Source: Thinopyrum elongatum (Eukaryota; Streptophyta; Magnoliopsida; Poales; Poaceae). From it: 64,000 bases of DNA. Where the stretch lies: positions 730,990,970 through 731,054,969 of the forward strand of contig CM022303.1 in the NCBI GenBank assembly GCA_011799875.1. The letters are read 5' to 3'. Positions 11,790 to 22,924 of the stretch are shown piece after piece. The stretch's first letter is position 1. Each line of letters starts with the position of its first letter. Made by a program: the position numbers and the translations under genes. The notes below the pieces were generated by a model. That model saw only the letters and a program-made list of their open reading frames with translations. It was not told where the DNA came from and ran no database searches.

Positions 11790-13527
11790 TGTTGGAAATA
11801 TGCCCTAGAGGCAATAATAAAATGGTTATTATTATATTTCCTTGTTCATGATAATTGTCTATTGTTCATGCTATAATTGTATTAACCGGAAACCGTAATA
11901 CATGTGTGAATACATAGACCACAGCATGTCCCTAGTGAGCCTCTAGTTGACTAGCTCGTTGATCAATAGATGGTTGTGCTTTCCTGACCATGGACATTGG
12001 ATGTCGTTGATAACAGGATCACATCATTAGGAGAATGATGTGATGGACAAGACCCAATCCTAAGCATAGCACAAGATCGTGTAGTTCGTTTGCTAGAGGT
12101 TTTCTAATGTCAAGTATCATTTCCTTAGACCATGAGATTGTGCAACTCCCGGATACCATAGGAATGCTTTGGGTGTATCAAACATCACAACGTAACTAGG
12201 TGACCATAAAGGTGCACTACAGGTATCTCCGAAAGTGTCTGTTGGGTTGGCACGAATCGAGACTGGGATTTGTCACTCCATATGACGGAGAGGTATCTCT
12301 GGGCCCACTCGGTAATGCATCATCATAATCAGCTCAATGTGACTAAGGAGTTAGCCACGGGATCATGCGTTACGGAATGAGTAAAGAGACTTGCCGGTAA
12401 CGAGATTGAACAAGGTATAGGGATACCGACGATCGAATCTCGGGCAAGAAACATAGCGATGGACAAAGGGAATTGTATACGGGATTGATTGAATCCCCGA
12501 CATCGTGGTTCATCTGATGAGATCATCATGGAACATGTGGGAGCCAATATGGGTATCCAGATCCCGCTATTGGATATTGGCCGGAGAGGTGTCTCGGTCA
12601 TGTCTGCATGGTTCCCGAACCCGTAGGGTCTACACACTTAAGGTTCGGTGACGCTAGAGTTGTAATGGGAAATTGTATGTGGTTGCCGAAAGTTGTTCGG
12701 AGTCTCGGATGAGATCTCGGACGTCATGAGGAGTTCCGGAATGGTCTGGAAGTAAATATTTATATATGGAAAGTCCTATTTTGGCCACCGAAAAATGTTC
12801 GGGATTTTTCGGTATTGTACCGGGAAGGTTCTAGAAGGTTCCGGAGTGGGGCCCATCTGCATGGGGGGATCCACATGAACGTGGGTAGTGGGGGCAAGGC
12901 CCCACACCGCTGGTCAAGGCGCACGAAGATCCCCCCTTAGAAGGAATAAGATCATATCCTTAAGGGATAAGATCAAGATCCCTACAAAGGGGGGATAACA
13001 ATCGGTGGGGAAGGGAATGGATGGGATTTCTTTCCTACCACCTTTGCCAACGCCCCAATGGACTTGGAGGGCAAGAAACCAGCCCCCTCCACCCCTATAT
13101 ATAGTGGGGAGGTGCATGGGAGCTGCAACCCTTCCCCTGGCGCAGCCCTTCCCCCTCCAACTCCTCCTCCTCCTCCGTAGTGCTTGGCGAAGCCCTGCCG
13201 GAAAACCGCAAGCTCCACCACCACACCGTCGTGCTGCCGGAGCTCTCCCTCAACTTCTCCTCTCCCCTTGCTGGATCAAGAAGGAGGAGACGTCCCCGGG
13301 CTGTACGTGTGTTCAACACGGAGGCGCCGTCCGTTCGGCGCTTGAATCGGATCTCCGCGATTTGAATCGCCGCGAGTAAGACTCCATCAACCGCGTTCTT
13401 GTAACGCTTCCGCTTAGCGATCTTCAAGGGTATGAAGATGCACTCCCTCTCACTTGTTGCTAGCATCTCCTAGATTGGTCTTGGTGACACGTAGGAAATT
13501 TTTGAATTATTACTACGTTCCCCAACA
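11790..13527 (+). repeat. Angela/BARE1-type 5' LTR, 1738 bp
   Basis: It starts TGTTGGAAATATGCCCTAGA and ends CGTTCCCCAACA. The length fits the 1.7-1.8 kb known for BARE1/Angela LTRs. A TATA box lies at 13096. Pyrimidine/GC-rich sequence follows, then GATTGGTCTTGGTGACACG near the end. Open frames on both strands inside are incidental. Confidence 0.9.
13096..13104 (+). promoter_or_regulatory. TATA box of the Angela-type LTR
   Basis: TATATATAG lies about 430 bases before the LTR end, in a CCCC..GTGGGG context. The position is that of the BARE1-type LTR promoter driving genomic RNA. Confidence 0.6.
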
Positions 13528-13528
13528 A

Positions 13529-13542
13529 TGGCATCATGAGCT
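13529..13542 (+). other. Primer-binding site (initiator tRNA-Met type)
   Basis: TGGCATCATGAGCT starts one base after the LTR end. It is an imperfect complement of the 3' end of plant initiator tRNA-Met (usual site TGGTATCAGAGC). The same 14 bases occur, in minus orientation, next to the LTR at 25898. Confidence 0.75.
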
Positions 13543-14805
13543 AGGTCTATGCGTAGATTCTATGCACAAGTAGAACACAAGTAGTTGTGGGCGATGATTT
13601 GTTCAATTTGCTTACCGTTACTAGTCCTATCTTGATTCGTCGGCATTGTGGGATGAAGCGGCCTGGACCGACCTTACACGTACGCTTACGTGAGACAGGT
13701 TCCACCGACTGACATGCACTTGTTGCATAAGGTGGCTAGCGGGTGTCTGTCTCTCCCACTTTAGTCGGATCGGATTCAATGAAGAGGGTCCTTATGAAGG
13801 GTAAATACCAATTGGCATATCACCGTTGTGGCTTTTGCGTAGGTAAGAAACATTCTTGCTAGAAACCCATAGCAGCCACGTAAAACATGCAACAACAATT
13901 AGAGGACATCTAACTTGTTTTTGCAGGGTATGCTATGTGATGTGATATGGTCAAAAGGATGTGATGAATTATATATGTGATCTATGAGATTGATCATGTT
14001 CTTGTAATAGGAATCATGACTTGCATGTTGATGAGTATGACAACCGGCAGGAGCCATAGGAGTTGTCTTAATTTATTTTATGACCTGCATGTCAATGAAA
14101 ACGCCATGTAATTACTTTACTTTATTGCTAACCGTTAGCCATAGTAGTAGAAGTAATAGTTGGCGAGACAACTTCATGAAGACACAATGATGGAGATCAT
14201 GGTGTCATGCCGGTGATGATGGTGATCATGCCGCGCCTCGAAGATGGAGATCAAAAGCGCAAGATGATATTGGCCATATCATGTCACTATATGATTTGCA
14301 TGTGATGTTTATCATGTTTACATCTTATTTGCTTAGAACGACGGTAGCATAAACAAGATGATCCCTCACTAAAAATTTCAAGAAATGTGTTCCCCCTAAG
14401 TGTGCACCGTTGCGAAGGTTCGTTGTTTCGAAGCACCACGTGATGATCGGGTGTGATAGATTCTAACGTTCGCATACAATGGGTGTAAGCCAGATTTACA
14501 CATGCGAAACACTTAGGTTGACTTGATGAGCCTAGCATGTACAGACATGGCCTCGGAACACGAGAGACCGAAAGGTCGAACATGAGTCGTATAGTAGATG
14601 CGATCAACATGGAGATGTTCAGCGTTGATGACTAGTCCGTCTCACGTGATGATCGGACACGGCCTAGTCGATTCGGATCATGTATCACTTAGATGACTAG
14701 AGGGATGTCTATCTGAGTGGGAGTTCATTAAATAATTTGATCAGATGAACTTAATTATCATGAACTTAGTCTAAAATTGTCTTTATAACCTATTTTGTAG
14801 ATCCA
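13543..14805 (+). other. Untranslated leader of the Angela-type element
   Basis: A 1.26-kb non-coding leader between primer site and gag, with stops in all frames. It should contain packaging signals in an active element. No feature beyond its position is recognised. Confidence 0.6.
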
Positions 14806-16102
14806 ATGGCCCACGCTAATGTTGCCCTCAACTTCAACACGTTCCTAGAGAAAACCAAGCTGAAAGACGATGGTAGCAACTATACGGACTGGGTCCGTAA
14901 CTTGAGGATCATCCTCATAGCTGCCAAGAAAGCATATGTCCTTGAAGCACCGCTAGGTGACGCACCCATTTTCCCAGCAACTCAAGACGTTATGAACGCC
15001 TGGCAGTCGCTTCCACCTAGCTACAAGAGCTTTGTGATGAACTACAATATGCAAGGGATGGAGAAGTCCATTCCTGAGTTATATTCAATGCTGAAATCAG
15101 CGGAGGTGGAGATCAAAAAGGAACATCAAGTGTTGATGGTGAATAAGACCACTAGTTTCAAGAAAGGCAAGGGTAAGAAGAACTTCAAGAAGGACGGCAA
15201 CGGAGTTGCCGCGCCCGGTAAGTCAGTTGTCGGGAAGAAGCCAAAGAATGGACCCAAGCCTGAGACTGAGTGCTTTTATTGCAAGGGAAATGGTCACTGG
15301 AAGCGGAACTGCCCCAAGTACTTAGCGGATAAGAAGGCCGGCAACGCCAAAGGTATATATGATATACATGTTATTGATGTGTACCTTACCAGCGCTCGGA
15401 GTAGCTCCTGGGTATTTGATACCGGTGCGGTTGCTCACATTTGTAACTCAAAATAGGAGCTACGGAATAAGCGGAGACTGGCGAAGGACGAGGTGATGAT
15501 GCGCGTCGGGAATGGTTCCAAGGTCGATGTGATTGCCGTCGGCATGCTACCTCTACATTTACCTTCGAGATTAGTTTTAAACCTCAATAATTGTTATTTA
15601 GTGCCAGCTTTGAGCATGAACATTGTATCTGGATCTCGTTTAATGCGAGATGGCTACTCATTTAAATCTGAGAATAATGGTTGTTCTATTTATATGAGAG
15701 ATATGTTTTATGGTCATGCCCCGCTGGTCAATGGTTTATTTCTATTGAATCTCGAACGTGATGTTACACATATTCATAGTGTGAATGCCAAAAGATGTAA
15801 GGTTGATAATGATAGTCCCACATACTTGTGGCACTGCCGCCTTGGTCACATTGGTGTCAAACGCATGAAGAAACTCCATGCAGATGGACTTTTGGAGTCT
15901 CTTGATTATGAATCATTTGACACGTGTGAACCATGCCTCATGGGCAAAATGACCAAGACTCCGTTCTCCGGAACAATGGAGCGAGCAACCTACTTGTTGG
16001 AAATAATACATACTGATGTATGCGGTCCAATGAGTGTTGAGGCTCGTGGTGGCTATCGTTAGGTTCTCACCCTCATTGATGACTTAAGTAGATATAGGTA
16101 TA
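14806..16102 (+). pseudogene. Copia gag-protease-integrase, two nonsense codons and truncated
   Basis: One frame runs from ATG 14806. Residues 1-150 are gag. C-X2-C-X4-H-X4-C (CFYCKGNGHWKRNC, residues 156-169) is the nucleocapsid zinc knuckle. SWVFDTGAVAHICNS (Asp205) is the aspartic protease active site. A TAG at 15454 interrupts the protease. The same frame continues at 15457 with the rest of the protease and the GAG-pre-integrase zinc finger (LWHCRLGH.....CEPCLMGK, about 15829-15950). The integrase start (HTDVCGPM) follows and is stopped by TAG at 16060, then read through to LTLIDDLSRY at 16102. The gag core between W66 and Q67 is far shorter than normal for this family (about 90-100 residues missing, in frame, from memory). 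The protein would be non-functional. Confidence 0.9.
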
Positions 16103-16737
16103 TGTCGGGGATATACCCCACGGTATGAACCGGCCGGATTTATGACCCGGCCGGACTTGGCGACTCACTGGAGACCCGCCCTGACTTGGCGACTCACTGA
16201 TGACCCGGCCAAGCCAGGTGACTCGTTGGTGACCCGGCAGGCGGGTCAGAGGAGCGACAAGACCCGGAGGCCCAGAAGGCGGTTCATGGAAGACCGGCTT
16301 GTATCTGGTTGGCCGGCTTAAGAGAAAAGGCATGAGGAATATTTTTCCTTACAAGGAAGCAAGACCCGGACTTGTATCCGGCTTATAATAGAAGATAGAA
16401 TAATCCTAATCCTAGTAGGACTCCACATGTAACCCGCCCCTTCAACTTATATAAGGAGGGGCGGGGCACCCCAAGAGGGAGAGGTTTTTGACAAGTTTTA
16501 CAAGTCAATAGCTCTCGAGATAGAGGTAGCAAAAGAGCACCCTTGTAATCGTGAGCATCATGATCAATATCAATGAAGCAGGACATAGGCTTTTACCTCC
16601 ACCATGAGGGGCCGAACCTGGGTAAAACCTCGTGTCTTCTCGTTCCCACTCAACCCCTCTCAAGCTACCACATAGATGCTATGGCCTCACGACTAAGTCC
16701 TGACACTAAGGACATCTACCGTGACAAATCCACGACA
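16103..16737 (+). repeat. LTR of the tRNA-Lys-primed element, 635 bp
   Basis: It starts TGTCGGGGATATACCCCAC and ends ATCCACGACA, two bases before the primer site. It is rich in GACCCGGCC-type repeats in its first 250 bases. A TATA box (TTATATAA, 16448-16455) and a transcript-leader-like region follow. Confidence 0.8.
16448..16455 (+). promoter_or_regulatory. TATA box of the 16103 LTR
   Basis: TTATATAA, followed by GGAGGGGCGGGG, about 285 bases before the LTR end; this is the likely promoter of the element. Confidence 0.5.
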
Positions 16738-16739
16738 GT

Positions 16740-16756
16740 TGGCGCCCACCGTGGGG
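16740..16756 (+). other. Primer-binding site complementary to tRNA-Lys(CUU)
   Basis: TGGCGCCCACCGTGGGG is the exact reverse complement of the plant tRNA-Lys(CUU) 3' end including CCA (...CCCCACGGTGGGCG+CCA, recalled). It starts two bases after the LTR end. The same tRNA type appears as a gene-like copy inside this element at 20020. Confidence 0.75.
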
Positions 16757-17443
16757 CCTGCGTACGGTGGTGTTGAGTTCTTGGAGGGATCTGTCCCAGG
16801 GATCGAGAAATTTGCAATTTTCTGGATGAGCCGGTTTGGAAGGGTTGCATCAACTTCAAGTTCATTAGTCTAGATTTAAGATCTGTGAGATTTAAGGTTC
16901 AAGAAAAATTAGGGTCACAACTGGTCCGTCGCCATCGTCTCCCTGCCTGAGCCGCCTCTGCTGCGTTGAGCCACTCGGGCCATGTTGAGTCGTCGGTCTG
17001 CCTGAGCCGCCTTTGCTACTTTGAGCCACCCGGGCCATGTTGAGTCGCCGGTCTGCCTGAGCCACCTGGGCCGTATTGGGCTACAATGACATGACTCGGC
17101 AGAATTGGCCGATTTCAGTGAATTCAAGAACTCTGGGTCATTGCAGGGAAAAATAACCCGGCCCCGGAGGCTACTTCCCTATTGGTGAAAATTTAAAGGC
17201 CGTCAGAAAGTTTCCGGCTTAAAAAGAAGGATTCCGGTTAAAAAATCTGGTTCAAGGGAAATCCGTCTCCCACAAAACTTTGAAGCTCTCAATATCCGGT
17301 TTAAAATTCTGGTTCAAAAAGAATCTATCTCTCGCAAGTTCGAGTTCTCAGAAAAATTAAAGCTTGCCAAAGAGAACTTGCTGCCATGATGCGTGGTTCA
17401 AACATGGGTATCCTGCCTTATTGGCTTATCATATTATGGGTCA

Positions 17444-17744
17444 CTTGGGGGCTTCATGCTCGCTGAGCATAGCTGTGACTACCCTCTTGATCCGGCTTGC
17501 ACGCCTTGTTACAAATTTCTTGGGGGCTTCCTGCTCACTGAGCATAGCTATGACTACCGTATTGATCTGGCTTGCACGCCTTGTTATAAATTGCTTGGGG
17601 GCTTCCTGCTCACTAAGCATAGCTATGACTACCCTATTGATCTGGCTTACATGCCTTGTTAAAAATTACTTGGGGGCTTCCTGCTCATTGAGCATAGCTA
17701 TGACTGCCCTACTGATCTGGCTTGTATGCCTTGATTGTGAATAA
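17444..17744 (+). repeat. 75-bp tandem repeat, four copies
   Basis: CTTGGGGGCTTC recurs at 17444, 17519, 17594 and 17669, a period of 75 (the next unit border is near 17745). The units carry GAGCATAGCTATGACTACC. A further diverged copy starts near 17846. Because 75 is divisible by three, frames stay open across the array: 17364-17744 reads as 25-residue hydrophobic repeats. No start context or homology supports a real protein. Confidence 0.85.
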
Positions 17745-18284
17745 CTTGGCGGTTTTCAGTCCAAGTTGAATTGTTACCAAAGAGAACTTGCTATAATGTG
17801 CAGTTCAAACATAGGTAACCTGCCTTGATGGCTTGTTAAAGGTCACTTGGGGGCTTCCTGTTCAATGAACATAGCTATATTCACCCTTTTGATCGGCTTG
17901 GACGCCAGGTGTATTCACCAAAAATCCGGGTTATCCTACCTTTGTATGTCTGCCACTCCGCCCAGGTAATCCTGGAATGACTCACCGTACTCTTGACAGT
18001 CAATCTTATAAAGACCCTGAACTTGTCAAAGTTAAAACGACGATTGGTCATGTGAGGCCCGGCTTACAGGTTTGAATAAATGATTAACTCAGTGGCTGTG
18101 CGGCCCTTGAACAGCACTTGATATTGAGGTTTTGCAGCCTATGAAAGCCTTCTTTTTTCTGATTTGTTATTTTCTATGAACATTGTTTGGGTTCATATCC
18201 TTGTACCATATTGACATATGGTTTAAAATTGATTCAGGCCATGTAGCCTTAATCCTTATGACTCATATTTGAGTATATCCGGAG

Positions 18285-19160
18285 TTTTGATAACTCGGCC
18301 TGGCTTTGGACGATAAGTCGCCAGTATGCTTTGATTGTGCACTTGTAGTTCTGCGCTCTATGTTTTTTGGGCTGTTACCCTTACTGCATATGGCACTGTA
18401 AGCCGGCAGTATGAACTGATTTCACAGGCCATGTAGCCTTAATTATATGATTGAGCATCTGTGGGTTTGATAACCCGCCCTGATAGCAGACTTTAAGTCG
18501 CCAGGATATCTTTGCAGTGAGCAATCAAAATGATGATATTTCATGACTCCGGGTTGATACTGGCCCCGGATTATAATTATCAAGATATCACCATGGTATC
18601 AATCTACAGTTATGTCTTTCAATAATGGTATGAATATTTTGGGTTTGGTAAACCGCCCTGGCTTTGGATGTTAAGTTGCCAGTATATCTTGTATTGCGCC
18701 ATTGGAATCATGCGCTTATAAAATCATTGGGTTGTCACCCTCACTGGATGTGGCGATGTAAGCTGGCAATTTGAGCCAATTTTCTAGGTATATTTTTAAA
18801 TTGTGGGATGAATATGCGAGGTTTGATAACCCGCCCTGGTTTTGGACGTTAAATCACCAGTATATCTTGGATTGCGCCATTGGAATCATGCGCTTATAAA
18901 TCATTGGATTGTTACCCTCATTGGATATGGCGATGTAAGCCGGCAGTATGAGCCAATTCTACAGGTATGTTTTCCTGGTTATATAAATATGCGAGGTTTG
19001 ATAACCCGCCATGGCTTTTGACGTTAAGTCGCCTGTATGTTTAGGCTTGAATGGCCTTAATTTTATTCTTTTCCATAATTGCATAAGACGATATTATGTT
19101 TGGGTTGTTACCCGCCCTGGCTTTTGACGTTAAGTCGCCAGGGCATATGTTGTTTAAACT
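18285..19160 (+). repeat. About 177-bp degenerate tandem repeats
   Basis: The motif TAACCCGCCCTGGCTTT-GACGTTAAGTCGCCAG recurs near 18296, 18473, 18652, 18829, 19004 and 19111, mostly spaced 175-179 bases. Between the motifs, CATTGGAATCATGCGCTTAT and TGTAAGCCGGCAGT repeat as well. It lies in the non-coding body of the tRNA-Lys-primed element. Confidence 0.7.
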
Positions 19161-19800
19161 TTGTGTAGGACATGCAGAGCTTTACACATAAGTAAGAATA
19201 CTGCTATTGCTCATACGAATCATTGCGTTTAAACCCATCATCTGGCCATCTGAAGATATTGCCGGATTATCCAGCTCCGGGTTATATTGATCAATATTGA
19301 CTTTATTGAGGCTATGAGCCGCCAAAGTGATCTTTTCAAAAAATGGACATGACTATGACCCGCCATGGATAGGGTTATTAATTCCTGATTTTTTACAAAG
19401 GCGACAAGCCGTCGGGTTGCACAAATCCCGGATAACAATGAATGCGCATTAAGTCGCCATCGGCCAAGAGCCACTGAGTATTTAGCTCTGGATTTAATGG
19501 TCAACAGACAAGATCTGGTGATTGAGGTTTTCATACCGGATTATATTGTTCAAATCTTTAATAGCCAACATGGCTAGATTTTTATTATGGTTATGAATAA
19601 CCAGTATTATGATTGAGGTTTTCAAAAGCCGTTTCATAGCAATGGCTATTATTTATTTATCCAAGAATACCGGTTCACAACAGAGAGCATGGTTTAATAT
19701 TGATATGCAAAGGCTTTCTGCAACACCATCCGGACAATGGATATGATTTTATTTACAATGGAAGGAATAGTCCCGAGTCGCTGCAGGCTGACGACCCGAC

Positions 19801-20373
19801 ACTTGGGGGCTATATTATTCACATCATGATTATATCAAATATGGAAGTCCCATGTTGCTGCAAGCATGCACCATGACACTTGGGGGCTAATGGAAGGTCA
19901 TTTTTTACTCGCCTTATTGAAGACCCGAACCATCACATCGTAATGAGCCAGCCCTTGGGGGCTACCAATTGCTCCTGTCAAAAATTCAAAGTACACAAGC
20001 CTTAATCCATTATATTGAAGGGTCCACTGCTCAGTTGGTAGAGCACAAGGCTCTTAACCTTATGGTCGTGGGTTCAAGCCCCACGGTGGGGGTTACATCA
20101 TATGATGTTATTTTTTGAAGTATATATAAAGTCCCATCTCAGTATTATCGTAATGAGCCGGCCCTTGGGCCTACACGTTGCTGCTCAAATCTGCATGATC
20201 ATATCTACAAAGTCCCTGCTCATTATTGCATAATGACCCGGCACTTGGGGGCTACACATGGGAAGTACAAAATGTTCAGTTTATGATTGATACGAATTTC
20301 TCCAAAGTTGCAGCATTTATATTGAAGCAAGTCTTAAGCTGTTACTACGCTCCCTTCTTAAGACTTGGGGGCT
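19801..20373 (+). repeat. Dispersed polypurine-like motif ACTTGGGGGCTAC
   Basis: CTTGGG(GG)CTA occurs at about 19802, 19879, 19954, 20164, 20244 and 20364. Related gypsy elements carry this sequence once, directly before the 3' LTR, as the plus-strand primer tract (recalled). Here it is repeated, mostly 75-80 bases apart, with related copies in the 75-bp array upstream. Confidence 0.6.
20020..20092 (+). tRNA. tRNA-Lys(CTT)-like gene, acceptor stem degenerate
   Basis: D-arm GCTCAGTTGGTAGAGC, anticodon arm CAAGG-CTCTTAA-CCTTA (anticodon CTT, 20053-20055) and a perfect 5-bp T-arm (GTGGG TTCAAGC CCCAC, 20068-20084) are present. The A box and B box of the internal RNA polymerase III promoter are therefore preserved. 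The 5' acceptor strand GGGTCCA pairs poorly with 3' GGTGGGG, and the lowest anticodon pair is C-A, so it is probably a pseudogene or a transcribed but unprocessed tRNA. It lies, in the same orientation, inside an element whose primer site matches tRNA-Lys(CUU). Confidence 0.75.
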
Positions 20374-20413
20374 ACAGGTGATATGCATATAAGGGAGGTA
20401 CACTTTAAAGCTT

Positions 20414-21161
20414 GATGAGCAAAATACATGATGGAGATTCCACACACTCTTGTGTTTGGATTAATCATGTATTCCATGGTATGTATAACAACCAGATATG
20501 TCCAATACTCCAAAGTTGTTGAAAGTATAGATACCAAGGTGATCAAAAGTACTAATCATGGGACAACAGTGAAAAAGGGTCATTGAGTACTATAGTAGCA
20601 CTGATGACATGTTTTCTCGCAAGCGGAGATCATGAAGAGTTCGTTGTAAAAGCTTACATCGACACAGTCTTCATCCATGCCCCAAGCGATTTTCAATTTA
20701 AGTTAAGGGTTTTGTGTAACACACAATGTGGTGGCACAGTTAGTTGGAAAATGTTCCAAACAAGTTACTGTGGTGAATTCTATAACAGAGGTGAAGTATG
20801 TTGCCGCTTTTAAAAGCGACAAAGAAGATGTCGAATCATATAGTTCATTCATGAACTTAGTATGGTTCCAAGATGTCTTTTTTCAATGGGACACTACTGC
20901 AGGTAGTTGCTCCATAACTCAGTCTGAGGAATCCAGGTTCGACTTGTGATTCACATACATACAAAACCAAGTCCACACAAAATATGAATTTTATGAAAGC
21001 GTGAAAACGCGAGGATATGCAAAGATACACACGGAGCTGAAGTCGTCAGATCCGTTGGACCTCAGGCTATACCACAAGCGATGCATATTTACACCGGTGT
21101 GCCACAGGTGTAAAGTGCATTAGCATTAACTAGATTATTGACTCTAGTGCAAGTGGGAGTC
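20414..21161 (+). pseudogene. Copia pol 3' relic (RNase H region), sister of 441-1799
   Basis: From GATGAGCAAAATACATGATGG the sequence follows 1059-1799 closely. Frames show CGGTVSWK then, after a frameshift, VTVVNSITEVKYVAAFKS (RNase H core, about 20725-20815). It ends in the polypurine tract AAGTGGGAGTC before the LTR at 21162. Everything 5' of the RNase H region is missing: the left border is a chimeric junction with the tRNA-Lys-primed element. Confidence 0.7.
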
Positions 21162-22721
21162 TGTAGGAGATATGCCCTAGAGGCAATAATAAATGTTATT
21201 GATTATCTGCCTGTTCATAATTAGGTTTATGTTCCATGCTATAACTAATATGGTTCTCAAGTCTGCAAATAAAACGAGGCTTGGAGGAAGACTCATATGC
21301 ACGTGTGGGATAATAAACGATAAAATGTATTCCTAGTCAAGCCTCTATGACTGGCTCAAGTGTTGCATGATGGTTCTGTTTTCCTGATCATGGGCATGTC
21401 TATGCCAGCAATTTTGAGGGCACAATGTTAGCAGAACATTTGTGTTGAATCGACCCGGATTGATGTTATGCTATGAGTTACATTCATCACAAGTTAATGG
21501 TTAATAACACAGAGATGGTTAACGTTTGCATGATTCCTTAGACCATGAGAGTATCGAGTTTCTTCATGCTTGCTTCATGAACTTTGGGGTTTGTTAAACG
21601 TCATCCGTAAATGGGTGGCTATTACGGCGGCTTACGGGTTCATGGAATAGTGTGTCAAGTAACTTGATAGCTCAAGATTGGGATTTGCTCCTCCGACGAT
21701 AGAGAGATATCTCTGGGCCCTCTCGGTGTTACGGTATCCATCATCGTCTGGCCATACACTTTGTGATTTGATCACGGGGATGCCGGAACACGGTAACGAG
21801 AAAAGAGAACAATACCGGTAACGAGGTAACTAGCATAGTGGACAAGTTGTTGATCCACAGGAATGCCAACATGTCTCACCTCGGGTATTTGTAACATATC
21901 GCGAAGCAATAGGAATAGCACACGGCAACTGGAGGTTCACTCGAATATTCATTCATGTGGGTATAGGGGTCAATATGGGTGTCCATGGCTCCGATGTTGA
22001 TCATTGATCGGAAGGGGTTCCGTGTCATGTCTACACTTCACCGAACCTATAGGGTCGCACGCTTAAGGGTCATCTATCTGCTGAATACTAGACAGGGAGT
22101 CTGAGAGAAAATCACCGAAAAAGTTTCGGACACCGGAAAAGTTTTGGACAGCGGAAAAGTTCCGCAGAGAGAACATCGGATGAGTTTCGGTGAAACTGAA
22201 AAGTTGTTTCTGGGGATACCATTAAGTTAAAATGATTTCGGCACATGCCTGATAATTCTTGGAGGGTGCCAGAATCATTCTGGAAACTTTCTGGAATTTT
22301 CGGGGATGAAAACCGGAAATGTTTCGGAGCTGCCGGAACCGCTTCAGATGCTTTTCGCAGATGAAAATCACTAATCTGGAATTGTTCCAGAAGGCGTTGA
22401 AAATTATTTTAGTGGGTACTGGAATTGTTCTAAGCCCACATAAATATTTTTAGTTCGAACGGACGCTCAAAAATGTCCTCGTGAATAGTGAAAGTGCTTT
22501 TTGGGAATTTTTATGGAAAGCACCTTTTGGGAAATTTCCCAAAAGGCTTCTAGAACCCTTGGGCACTAAGGAAGCCCCCTTGGGGGGGGGCCCAAGGGGT
22601 GGCCGGCCATGGAGGGTGGAGCTCCACATGGCACTCCTTTTTGCTTTATTCTTTATGTAAATGACATAAAGTGGGGGTATTTTTGGTATTTGTGAATGCC
22701 AACTTTACCCCTTGGCTTTCC

Positions 22722-22729
22722 TATAAATA
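22722..22729 (+). promoter_or_regulatory. TATA box of the 21162 LTR
   Basis: TATAAATA in CTATAAATAGAGGAG. The minus-strand sister LTR has a TATATAGG equivalent near 26405. Confidence 0.55.
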
Positions 22730-22924
22730 GAGGAGAGTGGGCTGCCCACAAACCTCATCCCTTCTCACATAAAAGTGCCATGCATGATCTGGCTTCTCTC
22801 TCCCTCCCACGAAAAGAGTTTCGTAGAGCCGAAAGGCTGTCTGGGTTCCGGTGGGAACTAGTTCTGGACGGCGAAGCCCTACCGGATAGATGACACCGTA
22901 TGTGTGCAACTCTGTTCGTGAGTG

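Larger units (their letters stand above)
11790..16102 (+). mobile_element. Angela/BARE1-type Copia element, 3' part missing
   Basis: It comprises a complete 5' LTR (11790-13527), primer-binding site (13529-13542), leader (13543-14805) and gag-pol (from 14806). It is cut at 16102 inside the integrase, where another LTR starts. No Angela-type reverse transcriptase, RNase H or 3' LTR is found downstream, so the rest is deleted or lies outside the window. Naming to the Angela/BARE1/WIS group rests on remembered LTR and gag similarity. Confidence 0.85.
16103..20413 (+). mobile_element. tRNA-Lys-primed LTR retrotransposon, non-coding, 3' end lost
   Basis: A 635-bp LTR (16103-16737) and a tRNA-Lys primer site (16740) are followed by about 3.6 kb with no gag or pol domain. 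Instead there are 75-bp tandem repeats (17444-17744), about 177-bp repeats (18285-19160), polypurine-like GCTTGGGGGCTAC motifs (19801-20373) and a tRNA-Lys-like gene (20020). It interrupts the Angela-type integrase at 16103. No 3' LTR is present: at about 20400-20413 the sequence jumps into an unrelated Copia 3' half. It looks like a large non-autonomous (LARD-like) gypsy relative. The family is not named. Confidence 0.7.

Noticed and set aside
13005..13466. 120-codon frames on both strands
   Set aside because: They lie entirely inside the Angela-type LTR.
18285..19160. CRISPR-like array or centromeric satellite
   Set aside because: The units are long, degenerate, few, and sit inside an LTR element; no spacer logic and no long homogeneous array.
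20020..20092. Functional, processed tRNA-Lys gene
   Set aside because: The acceptor stem does not pair well and the anticodon stem has a C-A pair, so only a tRNA-like copy is claimed.
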